DNA from: Clostridiales bacterium DTU089
Lineage (GTDB): Bacteria > Bacillota > Clostridia > Oscillospirales > Acutalibacteraceae
Direction: 5' to 3'
NCBI GenBank assembly: GCA_001513045.1
Contig: LFSB01000045.1
Location: forward strand, 37,510-101,509
Length of the DNA: 64,000 nt
In this document: positions 45,971-54,267 of the stretch, piece after piece
Layout: every line of letters begins with the position of its first letter
Numbering within the stretch: position 1 is the stretch's first letter
The notes under the pieces: generated by a model
Databases searched by the model: none
What the model was told of the DNA's origin: nothing
What the model saw: the letters and a program-made list of their open reading frames with translations, nothing else
Program-made: the position numbers and the translations under genes

Positions 45971-47259
45971 TTAACAGTATCCTCTCTTGTTATTTGTGTG
46001 TCAAACAGTGAAAGCTGCTGTGCTCCCTCGCTGAGGAAGGTTTTGCGGCAGTTGTCGGAAATGAGCGCGTTAAGCGCGTTGTCCGGCGTTATTTTCAAGC
46101 CCTCGGTCAGCTTGCCGTCGCATACTATAAAGTACTGGGCGCGCTTGAGCACGACGCCTATTTTTTTGAGCGCGGCGTAATCAAGATGTCCCGCACGGCG
46201 TGCACGCAGTATGCGCATTGCACTGTTTACGCCTATACCGGGGACTCTCAGAAGCAGCTCCTTTGAGGCGGAGTTTATCTCGACCGGGAAAATTTCCGGG
46301 TGGTTAAGCGCCCAGTTGCATTTCGGGTCTATAAGCGGATTAAAGCTTTGATGCTGCTCGTCAAGCAGCTCATCTGCGGTGAAGCCGTAAAAGCGCAGCA
46401 GCCAGTCCGCCTGATACAGACGGTGCTCGCGAAGCAGCGGCGGTCTTGTCGTTACGGCGGGGAGCAGGGGATTGTCCGCCACAGGCACATACGCGGAGAA
46501 AAACACGCGTTTCAGGCCGTATTTTTTGTAAAGTGCAGAAGTCAGGTTTAGTATGGTATAGTCCGTTTCGGGCGTAGCACCGACTATCATCTGTGTGCTT
46601 TGGCCTGCGGGGGCAAATTTGGGCGCATGCTTGTATTTTACAAGGTCGGTGCAGTTTTCCTTTATGCGCTCGGTAATAAGCCCCATGGGGCGCAGAATGG
46701 CAGTTTTGGACTTGTCGGGAGCGAGTCTGTTAAGGCTCTCCTGCGACGGCAGCTCGATGTTTACGCTCATTCTGTCGGCAAGCTGTCCGAGCCTTGTGAG
46801 CAGCAGGTCATCGGCGCCCGGGATTGCCTTGGCGTGAATGTAGCCGGTGAAGCCGTATTCTTCACGTAATATGCGAAGTGTCTCTATGAGTCTTTCGCAG
46901 GTGTAGTCGGGATTTTTTACAACCGCTGAGCTGAGAAAAAGCCCTTCGATGTAGTTGCGCTTATAAAAATTTATGGTTAAATCCGCAATTTCACGCGGAG
47001 TAAAGGTCGCGCGCGGCACATCGTTTGTGGCACGGTTGACACAGTATGCGCAGTTGTAAATGCAGGAGTTGGAGTAAAGGATTTTCAACAGCGATACACA
47101 GCGGCCGTCACCGGAAAAGGTGTGGCATATACCGCACGCTGCGGCGTTTCCGATGCTTCCTCCGCTTGCGCTGCCGGAGCGGTCAACTCCGCTGCTGGTG
47201 CAGGCGACATCATACTTCGCAGCTGCGGAAAGTATTTTCAGCTTGTCGTAAACATCCAC
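45949..47259 (-). CDS. Putative DNA modification/repair radical SAM protein
   Basis: A 436-residue radical SAM enzyme (TIGR03916 type). GTG at 47259 is chosen because GGGGGC lies 7 nt upstream; an in-frame start at 47322 would lie in the promoter. The cluster motif CxxxCxxC is CIYNCAYC (about 58-65), and helix-hairpin-helix DNA-binding elements (LLLRVPGIGVNSAMRILRA, about 346-364) sit near the C-terminus. Two LexA-type boxes over its promoter support a DNA-damage role. Confidence 0.88.
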   Translation of the reverse strand: MDVYDKLKILSAAAKYDVACTSSGVDRSGSASGGSIGNAAACGICHTFSGDGRCVSLLKILYSNSCIYNCAYCVNRATNDVPRATFTPREIADLTINFYKRNYIEGLFLSSAVVKNPDYTCERLIETLRILREEYGFTGYIHAKAIPGADDLLLTRLGQLADRMSVNIELPSQESLNRLAPDKSKTAILRPMGLITERIKENCTDLVKYKHAPKFAPAGQSTQMIVGATPETDYTILNLTSALYKKYGLKRVFFSAYVPVADNPLLPAVTTRPPLLREHRLYQADWLLRFYGFTADELLDEQHQSFNPLIDPKCNWALNHPEIFPVEINSASKELLLRVPGIGVNSAMRILRARRAGHLDYAALKKIGVVLKRAQYFIVCDGKLTEGLKITPDNALNALISDNCRKTFLSEGAQQLSLFDTQITREDTVKCLTGQM

Positions 47260-47274
47260 GTCAAAAGCCCCCAA

Positions 47275-47322
47275 CGAACATTTGTTTGAATAGATGATAT
47301 CATACGAACATTCGTTTGTCAA
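47275..47322 (-). promoter_or_regulatory. SOS promoter with two LexA-type operators
   Basis: On the minus strand TTGACA (47322-47317), 17 nt, TATCAT (47299-47294). Two copies of CGAACATTNGTTTG lie at 47305-47318 (in the spacer) and 47275-47288 (just after the -10). Both match the Gram-positive SOS box CGAACRNRYGTTYG at 13 of 14 or slightly fewer positions. Confidence 0.8.
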
Positions 47323-47348
47323 CCGCTTTTTGAATTATTTACAAAAGA

Positions 47349-47377
47349 TGGACATAAGTAAGATTATGTGGTAAAAT
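47349..47377 (+). promoter_or_regulatory. Promoter of the MIF-like gene
   Basis: TGGACA (47349-47354), 17 nt, TAAAAT (47372-47377), divergent from the SOS promoter and outside its boxes. Confidence 0.55.
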
Positions 47378-47412
47378 AAACTAAATAAAACATGAACAGG
47401 AGAGATGAAACC

Positions 47413-47754
47413 ATGCCGTATATCAATTTAAAAACCACTGTTTCCGTGGATTCCGACAAAGGAAAGGCTCTGAAGGCAAAATTCGGAAAGGCAATAGAGA
47501 ACTTCCCCGGAAAAAGCGAAAAGTGGCTTGTAGTTGGAGTTGAAGATAACGCGAGGCTTTGGTTCGCAGGCTCGGATGAAGGCTGCGCATATACCGAGGT
47601 TGCTCTGCTCGGCACGGCAAGCGATGCGGCGTATGAGAGCATGACTGCGGCGCTTACGGATATAATAAGCTCGGAGCTTGCGATTTCTCCGGATAAAATA
47701 TATATAAAATACGAAGAATGTACCCATTGGGGTTGGAACGGCGGAAATTTTTAA
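47413..47754 (+). CDS. MIF-like / phenylpyruvate tautomerase family protein
   Basis: A 113-residue protein of the macrophage migration inhibitory factor branch of the tautomerase superfamily. Start at 47413 (AGGAGAG upstream) gives Met-Pro, and the proline becomes the N-terminal catalytic base after Met removal. MIF-like length, and a C-terminal KIYIKYEECTHWGWNGGNF-like ending (about 95-113) match eukaryotic and bacterial MIF homologues. The natural substrate is unknown. Confidence 0.85.
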   Translation: MPYINLKTTVSVDSDKGKALKAKFGKAIENFPGKSEKWLVVGVEDNARLWFAGSDEGCAYTEVALLGTASDAAYESMTAALTDIISSELAISPDKIYIKYEECTHWGWNGGNF

Positions 47755-47773
47755 AGCGAAAGGTGTGTAGAGC

Positions 47774-49402
47774 ATGACGCTTACATTTTACGGAGCAGCT
47801 CATGAGGTTACGGGCAGCTGTATGCTTTTAAAAGCATGCGGTAAAAATATAGTTATCGACTGCGGAATGGAGCAGGGTAAGGATATTTTTGAAAATCAGG
47901 AGCTTTCACTTCCTGCGGGAGAGATTGATTGCGTGCTGCTTACCCATGCACATATCGACCACTCCGGGAAAATACCGATGTTTTTTGCACAGGGCTTTCG
48001 CGGTGAGGTGTATTCCACCGAGGCTACGCATATGCTGTGTGACATAATGCTTCGTGATTCGGCTCATATTCAGGAGTTTGAGGCTGAGTGGCGTTCGCGC
48101 AAGGCGAAAAGGGCGGGCGGCCAGCCGTATGTTCCGCTTTACACGATGGATGACGCAATCGGAGCGGTTGAGCTGTTCCGGTCGTGTCCGTACAACTCCG
48201 TTATTGATATAGCGGACGGAATAAAAATACGTTTTAATGATGCCGGCCATCTTCTCGGCTCGGCAAGCATAGAAGTGTGGGTAACCGAGGACGAAGGCAC
48301 GGAAAAGATAGTCTTTTCGGGAGATATCGGCAACATCGAGCAGCCTATAATCAACGACCCCTCCTATGTTGATGAGGCGGATTATGTTGTGGTGGAGTCA
48401 ACCTACGGTGACAGAAGTCACGGCGAGCGTCCCGATTATATAAATAACCTCACACAGGTCATACAGCGCACGTTCGACAGGGGAGGCAGCCTGATTATTC
48501 CCTCCTTTGCTGTCGGCAGAACTCAGGAAATGCTGTATTTTCTGCGCGAAATAAAGGAGCGCGGACTTGTTAAGGGTCATGACGGCTTCCGTGTGTATGT
48601 GGACAGTCCGCTGGCGGTTGAGGCGACTACAATATTTTCCCGGGATGTAAGCAGGCCATGCTTTGATAAGGATACTCTCGCGCTCATAGATGCGGGAATA
48701 AATCCGCTTTCGTTTGACGGGTTAAAGCTTTCGGTCACATCAGATGATTCAAAGGCGATAAATTTCGACAAATCCTGCAAGGTTATAATATCCGCAAGCG
48801 GAATGTGCGAGGCGGGCAGAATCAGGCATCATCTCAAGCACAACCTGTGGAAGGCGGAAAACACAGTGCTTTTTGTCGGATATCAGTCGGTCGGCACTCT
48901 CGGAAGAAGTCTGGTTGAGGGAGCACCTGAGGTCAAGCTGTTCGGAGAGGTCATAAAGGTCAATGCGGAAATAGCGCAGCTTGCGGCAATAAGCGGTCAC
49001 GCCGACAATGAAGGGCTCATGAGGTGGATGTCCTCGTTTAAAAAGGCACCTAAAAAGGTGTTTGTAGAGCACGGGGATGAGGGCGCATGTGAAGCCCTCG
49101 CTTCAAGGATAAACGAGGAGCTGCATTTTTCGGCTTATGCGCCTTACAGCGGCGATTGCTGGGATTTGTCACAGGGCGTATGCCTTGTTAAGAACGACGG
49201 TGTTCGCATAGAGAAGACCGGGGACAAATATGTGCTCCACGGCGGCAGAAGCTGTGAGCGTATTACTCCGGCATTTTCGCGTCTTAAAGCGGCGCTCGGC
49301 AGTCTTTCCGAGATTGTCGAACAGAACCGCGAGGGCGCAAATAAGGACCTTGCAAAGCTTACCGACCAGATACTTGAGCTTTGCAAAAAATGGAGAAGGT
49401 GA
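47774..49402 (+). CDS. MBL-fold beta-CASP RNA-processing nuclease-like protein
   Basis: A 542-residue metallo-beta-lactamase of the beta-CASP/CPSF-73 group. Metal motifs: LTHAHIDHSGKIP (about 56-68), the second His in DAGHLLGS (about 156-163), SGDIG (about 180-184) and motif B/C elements SASGMCEAGRIRHH (about 339-352) and SGHADNEGL (about 408-416). Likely an RNA endo- or exonuclease; substrate unknown. It follows the MIF-like gene by 19 bp. Confidence 0.9.
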   Translation: MTLTFYGAAHEVTGSCMLLKACGKNIVIDCGMEQGKDIFENQELSLPAGEIDCVLLTHAHIDHSGKIPMFFAQGFRGEVYSTEATHMLCDIMLRDSAHIQEFEAEWRSRKAKRAGGQPYVPLYTMDDAIGAVELFRSCPYNSVIDIADGIKIRFNDAGHLLGSASIEVWVTEDEGTEKIVFSGDIGNIEQPIINDPSYVDEADYVVVESTYGDRSHGERPDYINNLTQVIQRTFDRGGSLIIPSFAVGRTQEMLYFLREIKERGLVKGHDGFRVYVDSPLAVEATTIFSRDVSRPCFDKDTLALIDAGINPLSFDGLKLSVTSDDSKAINFDKSCKVIISASGMCEAGRIRHHLKHNLWKAENTVLFVGYQSVGTLGRSLVEGAPEVKLFGEVIKVNAEIAQLAAISGHADNEGLMRWMSSFKKAPKKVFVEHGDEGACEALASRINEELHFSAYAPYSGDCWDLSQGVCLVKNDGVRIEKTGDKYVLHGGRSCERITPAFSRLKAALGSLSEIVEQNREGANKDLAKLTDQILELCKKWRR

Positions 49403-49408
49403 TGTAGC

Positions 49409-49762
49409 TTGACGCGCAGGGAGCTTATAGATTTATGTCTGCTTTCGCCGGACGCGATGGAGGATTATCCGTTTGATGACGGCGGCGAAAACACTATTAT
49501 GCGCCACAGAAGCAACAACAAATGGTTTGCGCTAATCACAGAGCACGACGGCAGGCTGTGCATCAATCTCAAGTGTGAGCCGATGCAGGCGGATTTCTGG
49601 CGCAGCGTGTACGAAGGTGTTGTTCCGGCGTGGCACATGAATAAGGTGCACTGGAATACCGTGTATGCGGATTCGGACGTGAAATTGCTCGATTTACGCG
49701 CTATGATTCGGGACAGCTTTGCCCTTACATCACCTAAGACGAAAAAGGTCAAAAAAATTTAA
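49409..49762 (+). CDS. MmcQ/YjbR family protein
   Basis: A 117-residue protein with the CyaY-like fold typical of MmcQ/YjbR: EDYPFDDGGENTIMRH (about 17-32), KWFALI (about 37-42), LKCEP (about 53-57) and MNKVHWNTV (about 75-83). DNA binding has been suggested for the family. TTG start at 49409 with GAAGGTGATG upstream, only 6 bp after the nuclease gene. Confidence 0.87.
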   Translation: MTRRELIDLCLLSPDAMEDYPFDDGGENTIMRHRSNNKWFALITEHDGRLCINLKCEPMQADFWRSVYEGVVPAWHMNKVHWNTVYADSDVKLLDLRAMIRDSFALTSPKTKKVKKI

Positions 49763-49781
49763 AACAACCTTTAAAAATCAC

Positions 49782-49810
49782 TTGACAAACAGGCTTACGG
49801 GTTATATAAT
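49782..49810 (+). promoter_or_regulatory. Consensus promoter of the tRNA gene
   Basis: TTGACA (49782-49787), 17 nt, TATAAT (49805-49810): full sigma-A consensus. The transcript then opens with a wobble-tolerant hairpin (about 49817-49845) ahead of the mature tRNA. Confidence 0.85.
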
Positions 49811-49853
49811 TCTTTTTGTCGCGCGCAGGTCGTGTGCGCGGCAAAAAGGTTGC

Positions 49854-49930
49854 GGACCACTAGCTCAGTTGGTTAGAGCAACCGGCTCATAACCGGTTGG
49901 TCCGGGGTTCGAGTCCCTGGTGGTCCACCA
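49854..49930 (+). tRNA. tRNA with CAU anticodon (elongator Met or Ile2)
   Basis: A 77-nt tRNA with encoded CCA. The acceptor GGACCAC pairs with GTGGTCC; anticodon stem ACCGG/CCGGT encloses CTCATAA (anticodon CAT, about 49887-49889); the T-loop is TTCGAGT. CAU can be elongator Met or, after lysidine modification, Ile2. The GGACC acceptor start recalls Bacillus Ile2, but this cannot be decided by eye. It is not the initiator type, since the first pair G-C is matched. Confidence 0.93.
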
Positions 49931-49931
49931 G

Positions 49932-49964
49932 AAAAAAGCACATCGCTTTGCGATGTGCTTTTTT
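49932..49964 (+). terminator. tRNA terminator
   Basis: AAAAAAGCACATCGC, a 3-nt loop and GCGATGTGCTTTTTT, one base after the CCA end. Confidence 0.9.
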
Positions 49965-50106
49965 CAATGAAGTCGCCCTTCGAGCAATTGAAATAGTCTT
50001 CGCACAGCGAGGAGGGGGACCGACGCGAATGCGGCGGTGGAGGGATTCCTTCTTGCGGCAAGGCTTGCTTATCAATTATCGCGTGTAAACCGTATTCTCG
50101 ATAAAC
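49965..50106. repeat. Non-coding stretch with a probable degenerate dispersed element
   Basis: No convincing gene. The segment about 50006-50053 on the minus strand reads GGAATCCCTCCACCGCC, then GGTCCCCCTCC, a layout I associate with short palindromic intergenic repeats in Clostridia. Only one such copy is in this window, so repeat status rests on recollection. Confidence 0.35.
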
Positions 50107-50146
50107 AAAAATCATCCCCCGCACCTTTAAGCGGGGGATGATTTTT
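50107..50146 (-). terminator. Terminator of the lipoprotein gene
   Basis: AAAAATCATCCCCCGC, an 8-nt loop and GCGGGGGATGATTTTT form a strong symmetrical stem 10 bp beyond the stop codon; usable in both directions. Confidence 0.88.
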
Positions 50147-50155
50147 ATGTTGATA

Positions 50156-50659
50156 TTATAAATAATCTCTTATTGCCTCGTTAGATACGAAGGTATCGGC
50201 TCGTTTATAGACATCGCTCTGCACAAAGTTTTTTTCTGTGAGCTTATGACGAGTTTCAGCGGTATATTTCAGGTACATAACCCTCGTGCTGTCACCGTCG
50301 GAAAGCGGGAAGTAGATAGAAAAGGTGATGTCGAAATTTTCAGTCATCGGTGCAACGGAAAGCAAGCAGCTGTGAATTGCGTCGCGGGCGGTTATTACCG
50401 AGAGGGAAAGTGAGTCAATAGAGGAATATGTAACCTTTACGTTTACAATATTTGAGCTTTCGAGATATGCCGTTTCGGTTGTAACCTCGCTTGTGGAAAA
50501 CGCCTCTGAGACCTTGGCGGAAATCGTTGTGCCCAGGTCTGCGCCGGGAGCGGCGGTGGTGGTTTCGGTTGCAGTTGTACCGCCGTCGGAGCCGCCGGAG
50601 CAGGAGGCAAGTGAGAAAACGAGCGTAGCAACTATAAGCATTGAAATGATTTTTTTCAT
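50156..50659 (-). CDS. Small lipoprotein of unknown function
   Basis: A 167-residue secreted protein with the lipobox SLASC (cysteine about 20), a Thr/Gly-rich linker (TTATETTTAAPGA, about 28-40) and a beta-rich domain (about 50-167). The linker resembles those of the VanY-like and PdaA-like proteins in this window, which suggests a shared house style for exported proteins. No family recognised. Confidence 0.6.
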   Translation of the reverse strand: MKKIISMLIVATLVFSLASCSGGSDGGTTATETTTAAPGADLGTTISAKVSEAFSTSEVTTETAYLESSNIVNVKVTYSSIDSLSLSVITARDAIHSCLLSVAPMTENFDITFSIYFPLSDGDSTRVMYLKYTAETRHKLTEKNFVQSDVYKRADTFVSNEAIRDYL

Positions 50660-50724
50660 TATACATCACTCCGAAATCAAGGTTTTATATATTTTAACAT
50701 GAGAACATGATAAAAACAAGTACT

Positions 50725-50754
50725 TTGACAGAGCTTTTCCAATATTTATATATT
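50725..50754 (+). promoter_or_regulatory. Candidate promoter of the 92-residue protein gene
   Basis: TTGACA (50725-50730), 18 nt, TATATT (50749-50754), 57 bp before the start codon. Confidence 0.5.
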
Positions 50755-50810
50755 GATTGAGTGTGTGCCGGGAGTGTAGAATAAACAGTATAAACAGGAG
50801 ATGATTACAT

Positions 50811-51089
50811 ATGAAAGCATTTTTCGTTGAGCTGCGTGCCGCGTTGTCGGATATTAACCGTACCTCAAGAAGGATTTTAAAATACGGTATGCCGGTGGTG
50901 TATGCAATGTATGTGCTTGCGCTGCTTGCATATGCGGCAAGGAGCTTCGGGGATTACTATGCGCTTTCGATTCTTTGCTCCGATGCGCTTGAATGCGGCA
51001 AGGAATGTCTCGGGGCCGTGGCGGTTCCGGCGCTGTTGCTTGAAATCCTGAGCATAGCGAACGGGAAAACACAGTGTGCAAAAAAATGA
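50811..51089 (+). CDS. Small membrane protein, function unknown
   Basis: A 92-residue protein starting after AGGAG. A charged N-terminus (ELRAALSDINRTSRRILK, about 7-24) leads into a transmembrane helix (about 27-46); a second hydrophobic stretch (about 65-82) follows a segment with two cysteines (LCSDALECGKEC). Not recognised. Confidence 0.55.
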   Translation: MKAFFVELRAALSDINRTSRRILKYGMPVVYAMYVLALLAYAARSFGDYYALSILCSDALECGKECLGAVAVPALLLEILSIANGKTQCAKK

Positions 51090-51096
51090 ATAATTA

Positions 51097-51125
51097 TAGA
51101 CAAACCGGTTAAAAAGTGCGATAAT
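51097..51125 (+). promoter_or_regulatory. Promoter of the TIM-barrel isomerase gene
   Basis: TAGACA (51097-51102), 17 nt, GATAAT (51120-51125), 30 bp before the start codon. Confidence 0.6.
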
Positions 51126-51154
51126 GATACAGTAAGAAAAAAGGAGAGTGCTGT

Positions 51155-51949
51155 ATGAATATCGGGGCGTCTACCGCATGCTTTTATCCGCTTGAAACCG
51201 AGCTTTCTCTTGAACGTGTCGGCAAGCTCGGCTTTAAAACCGCGGAGCTTTTCATGAATTCGTTTTCCGAAATGGAGGACGGCTTTGTAAGCGGACTGTG
51301 CAATATTAAAGAGGAATACGGCATCAATATATGCTCAATGCACCCGTTTGCGTCCTTTGCGGAGTCGTACACGCTTTTCAGCTCCTATGAAAGACGTTAT
51401 CATGATTCCCTTGAGCTTTATAAGCGGTTTTTTGAGATAATGAATCGCCTCGGTGCCGGAATATTTGTTGTGCACGGCGGTAAGATTCCGGGCAGCATAG
51501 ACGACGAGCTGTATTTTGAGCGCTTCGGCGAATTCGGCAGAATCGGCAGCTCATACGGTGTGATTGTCGCACAGGAAAACGTTGTGCACTACCGTTCCGA
51601 ATCGCCGGATTTTTTAAAGCGTATGCGTGCGTATATCGGTGATGAATTCAAAATGGTGCTTGATGTCAAGCAGGCTCTGCGGGCGGGGTACTCGCCTTAC
51701 GAGTTCACCGAACCGCTTCACGATTCGATAGTTCATATACATGTGAGCGACCACGATTCGGAGCATGACTGCACACCTCCGGGCGAAGGTGTGTTCGATT
51801 TCGGTAAGCTTTTCGGAACAATGAATTCCTACGGCTACCGCGGAGAATATATAATTGAGCTTTACAGCAGCGGATTTACCGATGACAGCCAGCTGATTGC
51901 GTCAAGGGACATGCTTGAAAAAGAATTCTCACGTATCTCTTGTAAATAA
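51155..51949 (+). CDS. Sugar phosphate isomerase/epimerase (xylose-isomerase-like barrel)
   Basis: A 264-residue AP_endonuc_2-type TIM barrel. Metal-ligand regions: FVVHGGKIPG (about 102-111), VAQENVVHY (about 128-136), MVLDVKQALRAGY (about 158-170, where DxxH appears as DVKQ), HIHVSDH (about 185-191) and YIIELYSSG (about 230-238). Start follows AAGGAGAG. Substrate unknown. Confidence 0.82.
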   Translation: MNIGASTACFYPLETELSLERVGKLGFKTAELFMNSFSEMEDGFVSGLCNIKEEYGINICSMHPFASFAESYTLFSSYERRYHDSLELYKRFFEIMNRLGAGIFVVHGGKIPGSIDDELYFERFGEFGRIGSSYGVIVAQENVVHYRSESPDFLKRMRAYIGDEFKMVLDVKQALRAGYSPYEFTEPLHDSIVHIHVSDHDSEHDCTPPGEGVFDFGKLFGTMNSYGYRGEYIIELYSSGFTDDSQLIASRDMLEKEFSRISCK

Positions 51950-52006
51950 CCGCAATATATGGTAGAATACCATTCATACAACACAATTATGAAACGAGGT
52001 AATACT

Positions 52007-52462
52007 ATGAAGTGCCCCTTCTGCGGTTATGAAGAAAGCAAGGTCATAGACTCGCGTCCCACTGACGAGGGTGAGCGTATACGCCGCCGCCGTGAATGCA
52101 TAAGCTGTGCTAAACGTTTCACCACCTATGAGATAATCGAAAGTGTACCCGTAATCGTTGTTAAGAAGGATAAATCCCGTGAGGTGTTTGACCGCGATAA
52201 GCTTTTCAACGGTATGCTTCGTGCCTGTGAAAAGCGTCCAGTATCAATAGAAACACTTGAAAAGGCGATTGATAACATAGAGGCGGAGCTTCAGAACTCG
52301 CTCGACAGAGAGGTCACTTCCTTGCATATAGGCGAGCTTGCAATGGAAAAGCTCAAGGAAATTGACGAGGTTGCCTATGTCCGCTTTGCTTCGGTGTACC
52401 GCCAGTTTAAGGACATCAACACCTTTATGGACGAGCTTTCAAAGCTCCTTCGTGAAAAATAA
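52007..52462 (+). CDS. nrdR: Transcriptional repressor NrdR
   Basis: Represses ribonucleotide reductase genes when dATP is high. 151 residues, normal length; start after CGAGGT. Zinc ribbon [17 protein letters not shown] (1-17) with second pair CISC (about 31-34), RRRREC, then the ATP-cone domain ([20 protein letters not shown], about 50-69). No nrd gene is in the window. Confidence 0.96.
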   Translation: MKCPFCGYEESKVIDSRPTDEGERIRRRRECISCAKRFTTYEIIESVPVIVVKKDKSREVFDRDKLFNGMLRACEKRPVSIETLEKAIDNIEAELQNSLDREVTSLHIGELAMEKLKEIDEVAYVRFASVYRQFKDINTFMDELSKLLREK

Positions 52463-52477
52463 AATCATAAAATTAAA

Positions 52478-52517
52478 AAGGAAGGGAATCGCCCCGAACG
52501 GTGTTCCCTTCTTTTTA
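52478..52517 (+). terminator. nrdR terminator
   Basis: GAAGGGAA (52481-52488) pairs with TTCCCTTC (52504-52511) across a 15-nt loop and is followed by TTTTTATTA. Confidence 0.75.
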
Positions 52518-52539
52518 TTATAGTATTCTGAAATTCAAA

Positions 52540-52569
52540 CGAGCCTCCCTCGCAATTGAGGGAGGCTCG
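52540..52569 (-). terminator. Terminator hairpin of the ceramidase-like gene
   Basis: CGAGCCTCCCTC, a 6-nt loop and GAGGGAGGCTCG form a 12-bp perfect stem, 18 bp beyond the stop codon on the minus strand; the T-tract after it is short. Confidence 0.65.
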
Positions 52570-52586
52570 CTATTACGTGTTGTGCG

Positions 52587-54233
52587 TCAGCCGACAAGCG
52601 GGTCTGAGCTGTCGATAAGAGTCATGAAATCCTTATATATTGTTGAGCCTGCCTTTTCGCCGGTTGCAACAATTTCCTCATTCTCGGTAAGGAAGGAGTG
52701 CCAGCTGTTATCGGTAAGGATATAACCGACCTGGTCGTTCATGATGCCGAATACGAGAAGCTTCTTACCGTTTCCGATATACTCCTGCATTGAAACATAG
52801 GGCCAGGATTTGCCGTCCCAGGATTCCTGAGGAGTGGTTGCTCCGCCGTAAGCGATTTCGGGAGCAAGCTCGCCGGGTGCAAAGAATACAGCAAAATCCT
52901 TGCCGAGCTCCATGTAGCCCATTTCTGTAACGAGAAGGGTTTCACCGTCCTTGGTTGTAACCGCAACATCGTTGATTATGCCGACGCTGGACATGAAGGA
53001 AAGTATCTCATTGCTGATGGGAACAAAGCTCTGCTTGTAAGCGAGATTGAGTAAGGGCTCAATTTCGGTTTCCTCGGTGATGCCGAGAACAAGCTCTGCG
53101 AGGCGCTTGCCGTAGCGCTGAAGAGTCTGATAACGGTCTTCTCCCTCAACCTCAACAAGCTCGGATTTCGAGGTTATGGCAAGCTCTGCGCCCTGAATGA
53201 GGATGAAGTTCTTGCCTGCTGCGTTGAGCTCCTTCTCCATGAAGTAGGGATAGTCGCCGGTGACATCTGTTCCGGCTGCGCCGTTACCTACGCAGTGAAT
53301 AGCGGAGTTAACTATATAAGTTTCTTTTGAAGCGGTGTTGTCGGGAACAAAGCGAAGCCTGTTGAGGTTGGGGTCAAATACGATAGGCTCGCGCTTATCC
53401 TTAATATAATCTGATGCGTCAACGCTGCCGTAGAAGAGATTGCCGGGCTCCATGTTTGCAACCGCCTGTTTAATTCCGTCAACGGTGACGTTGAAAAGGT
53501 TTTCCATAAAGGCCTTGTTCTTGCCGCTGATAAGCTCCTTGGCGCCGGTGAGATTCCCCTCACTGTTGTTGATAAGGGCGCGGATAAGGTCAGCGTTCAT
53601 GCCGAAGGTGTCGATGCAGCTGTGCTGATGAAGTACACCCACATTGATACCGACGATGTTGTTGGCCGTTGCATAATCGGAAAGTCTTTTTCTGATTTCA
53701 CGAACATCGGTGTTTGAGAAGCCGAAGCCGTCAATTATTGCAAAAACAACTACACCGCTTGTTGCGCCGTCCTTGATTGCAATTATGCGAACGCGCTGGT
53801 CGTCGAGTATCTGGGTTGCGGTTTTCGGGTCGGGGAAGGAGAGTGAACCGCCGACATAATGTGTGCCGTCAAGCTCGTTGCCGGTGAGAAGAGTATCAGA
53901 GGAATAACCGAGATACCACTTTGCATCTGCAGCGGGTTCGGCTCTGAAGTCTTCGGTGCCCTGGCAGAGATATTCGTTTTCAAACTCCTCCTCTGCGGGA
54001 CGCTCGGTTCCGTGATAGAACTTATTGATGTAGGTCAGGAGAGTGTCGATAAGCATATCGACAACCTTGTAAAAGAACCGGATTATGGGGTTGGATACCT
54101 CTGTTGCTGCAGCGGATACTGTTTGCTCCTCTGCTGCGGTGACTGCTGCGGGCGAAGCCGCGTTTGCGGTAATTGCGCCCATCGAGAACAGCAGGGTGAA
54201 CACGAGGAGCACTGCAAGACATTTCTTAAACAT
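52587..54233 (-). CDS. Secreted neutral ceramidase-like hydrolase
   Basis: A 548-residue exported protein: signal peptide (about 1-26, cleavage near ANA), then a hydrophobic amphipathic helix (IIRFFYKVVDMLIDTLLTYI, about 50-69) and a large catalytic-looking domain. DDQRVRIIAIKDG, VVFAIIDGFGFSNTDV (about 160-176) and VLHQHSCIDTFG (about 200-211) resemble the N-terminal domain of neutral/alkaline ceramidases, in which histidines bind zinc. The match is from memory and the usual full-length C-terminal domain looks shortened. It follows the PHP gene by 34 bp in one operon. Confidence 0.5.
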   Translation of the reverse strand: MFKKCLAVLLVFTLLFSMGAITANAASPAAVTAAEEQTVSAAATEVSNPIIRFFYKVVDMLIDTLLTYINKFYHGTERPAEEEFENEYLCQGTEDFRAEPAADAKWYLGYSSDTLLTGNELDGTHYVGGSLSFPDPKTATQILDDQRVRIIAIKDGATSGVVVFAIIDGFGFSNTDVREIRKRLSDYATANNIVGINVGVLHQHSCIDTFGMNADLIRALINNSEGNLTGAKELISGKNKAFMENLFNVTVDGIKQAVANMEPGNLFYGSVDASDYIKDKREPIVFDPNLNRLRFVPDNTASKETYIVNSAIHCVGNGAAGTDVTGDYPYFMEKELNAAGKNFILIQGAELAITSKSELVEVEGEDRYQTLQRYGKRLAELVLGITEETEIEPLLNLAYKQSFVPISNEILSFMSSVGIINDVAVTTKDGETLLVTEMGYMELGKDFAVFFAPGELAPEIAYGGATTPQESWDGKSWPYVSMQEYIGNGKKLLVFGIMNDQVGYILTDNSWHSFLTENEEIVATGEKAGSTIYKDFMTLIDSSDPLVG

Positions 54234-54267
54234 TAGACTACCTCCGAACTTTATTTATTGGTTTTTA

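Noticed and set aside
49873..50124. An 83-codon minus-strand ORF across the tRNA
   Set aside because: It is antisense to the tRNA and its terminator; the GTRTPDQ-like text is a known artefact of reading tRNA genes as protein.
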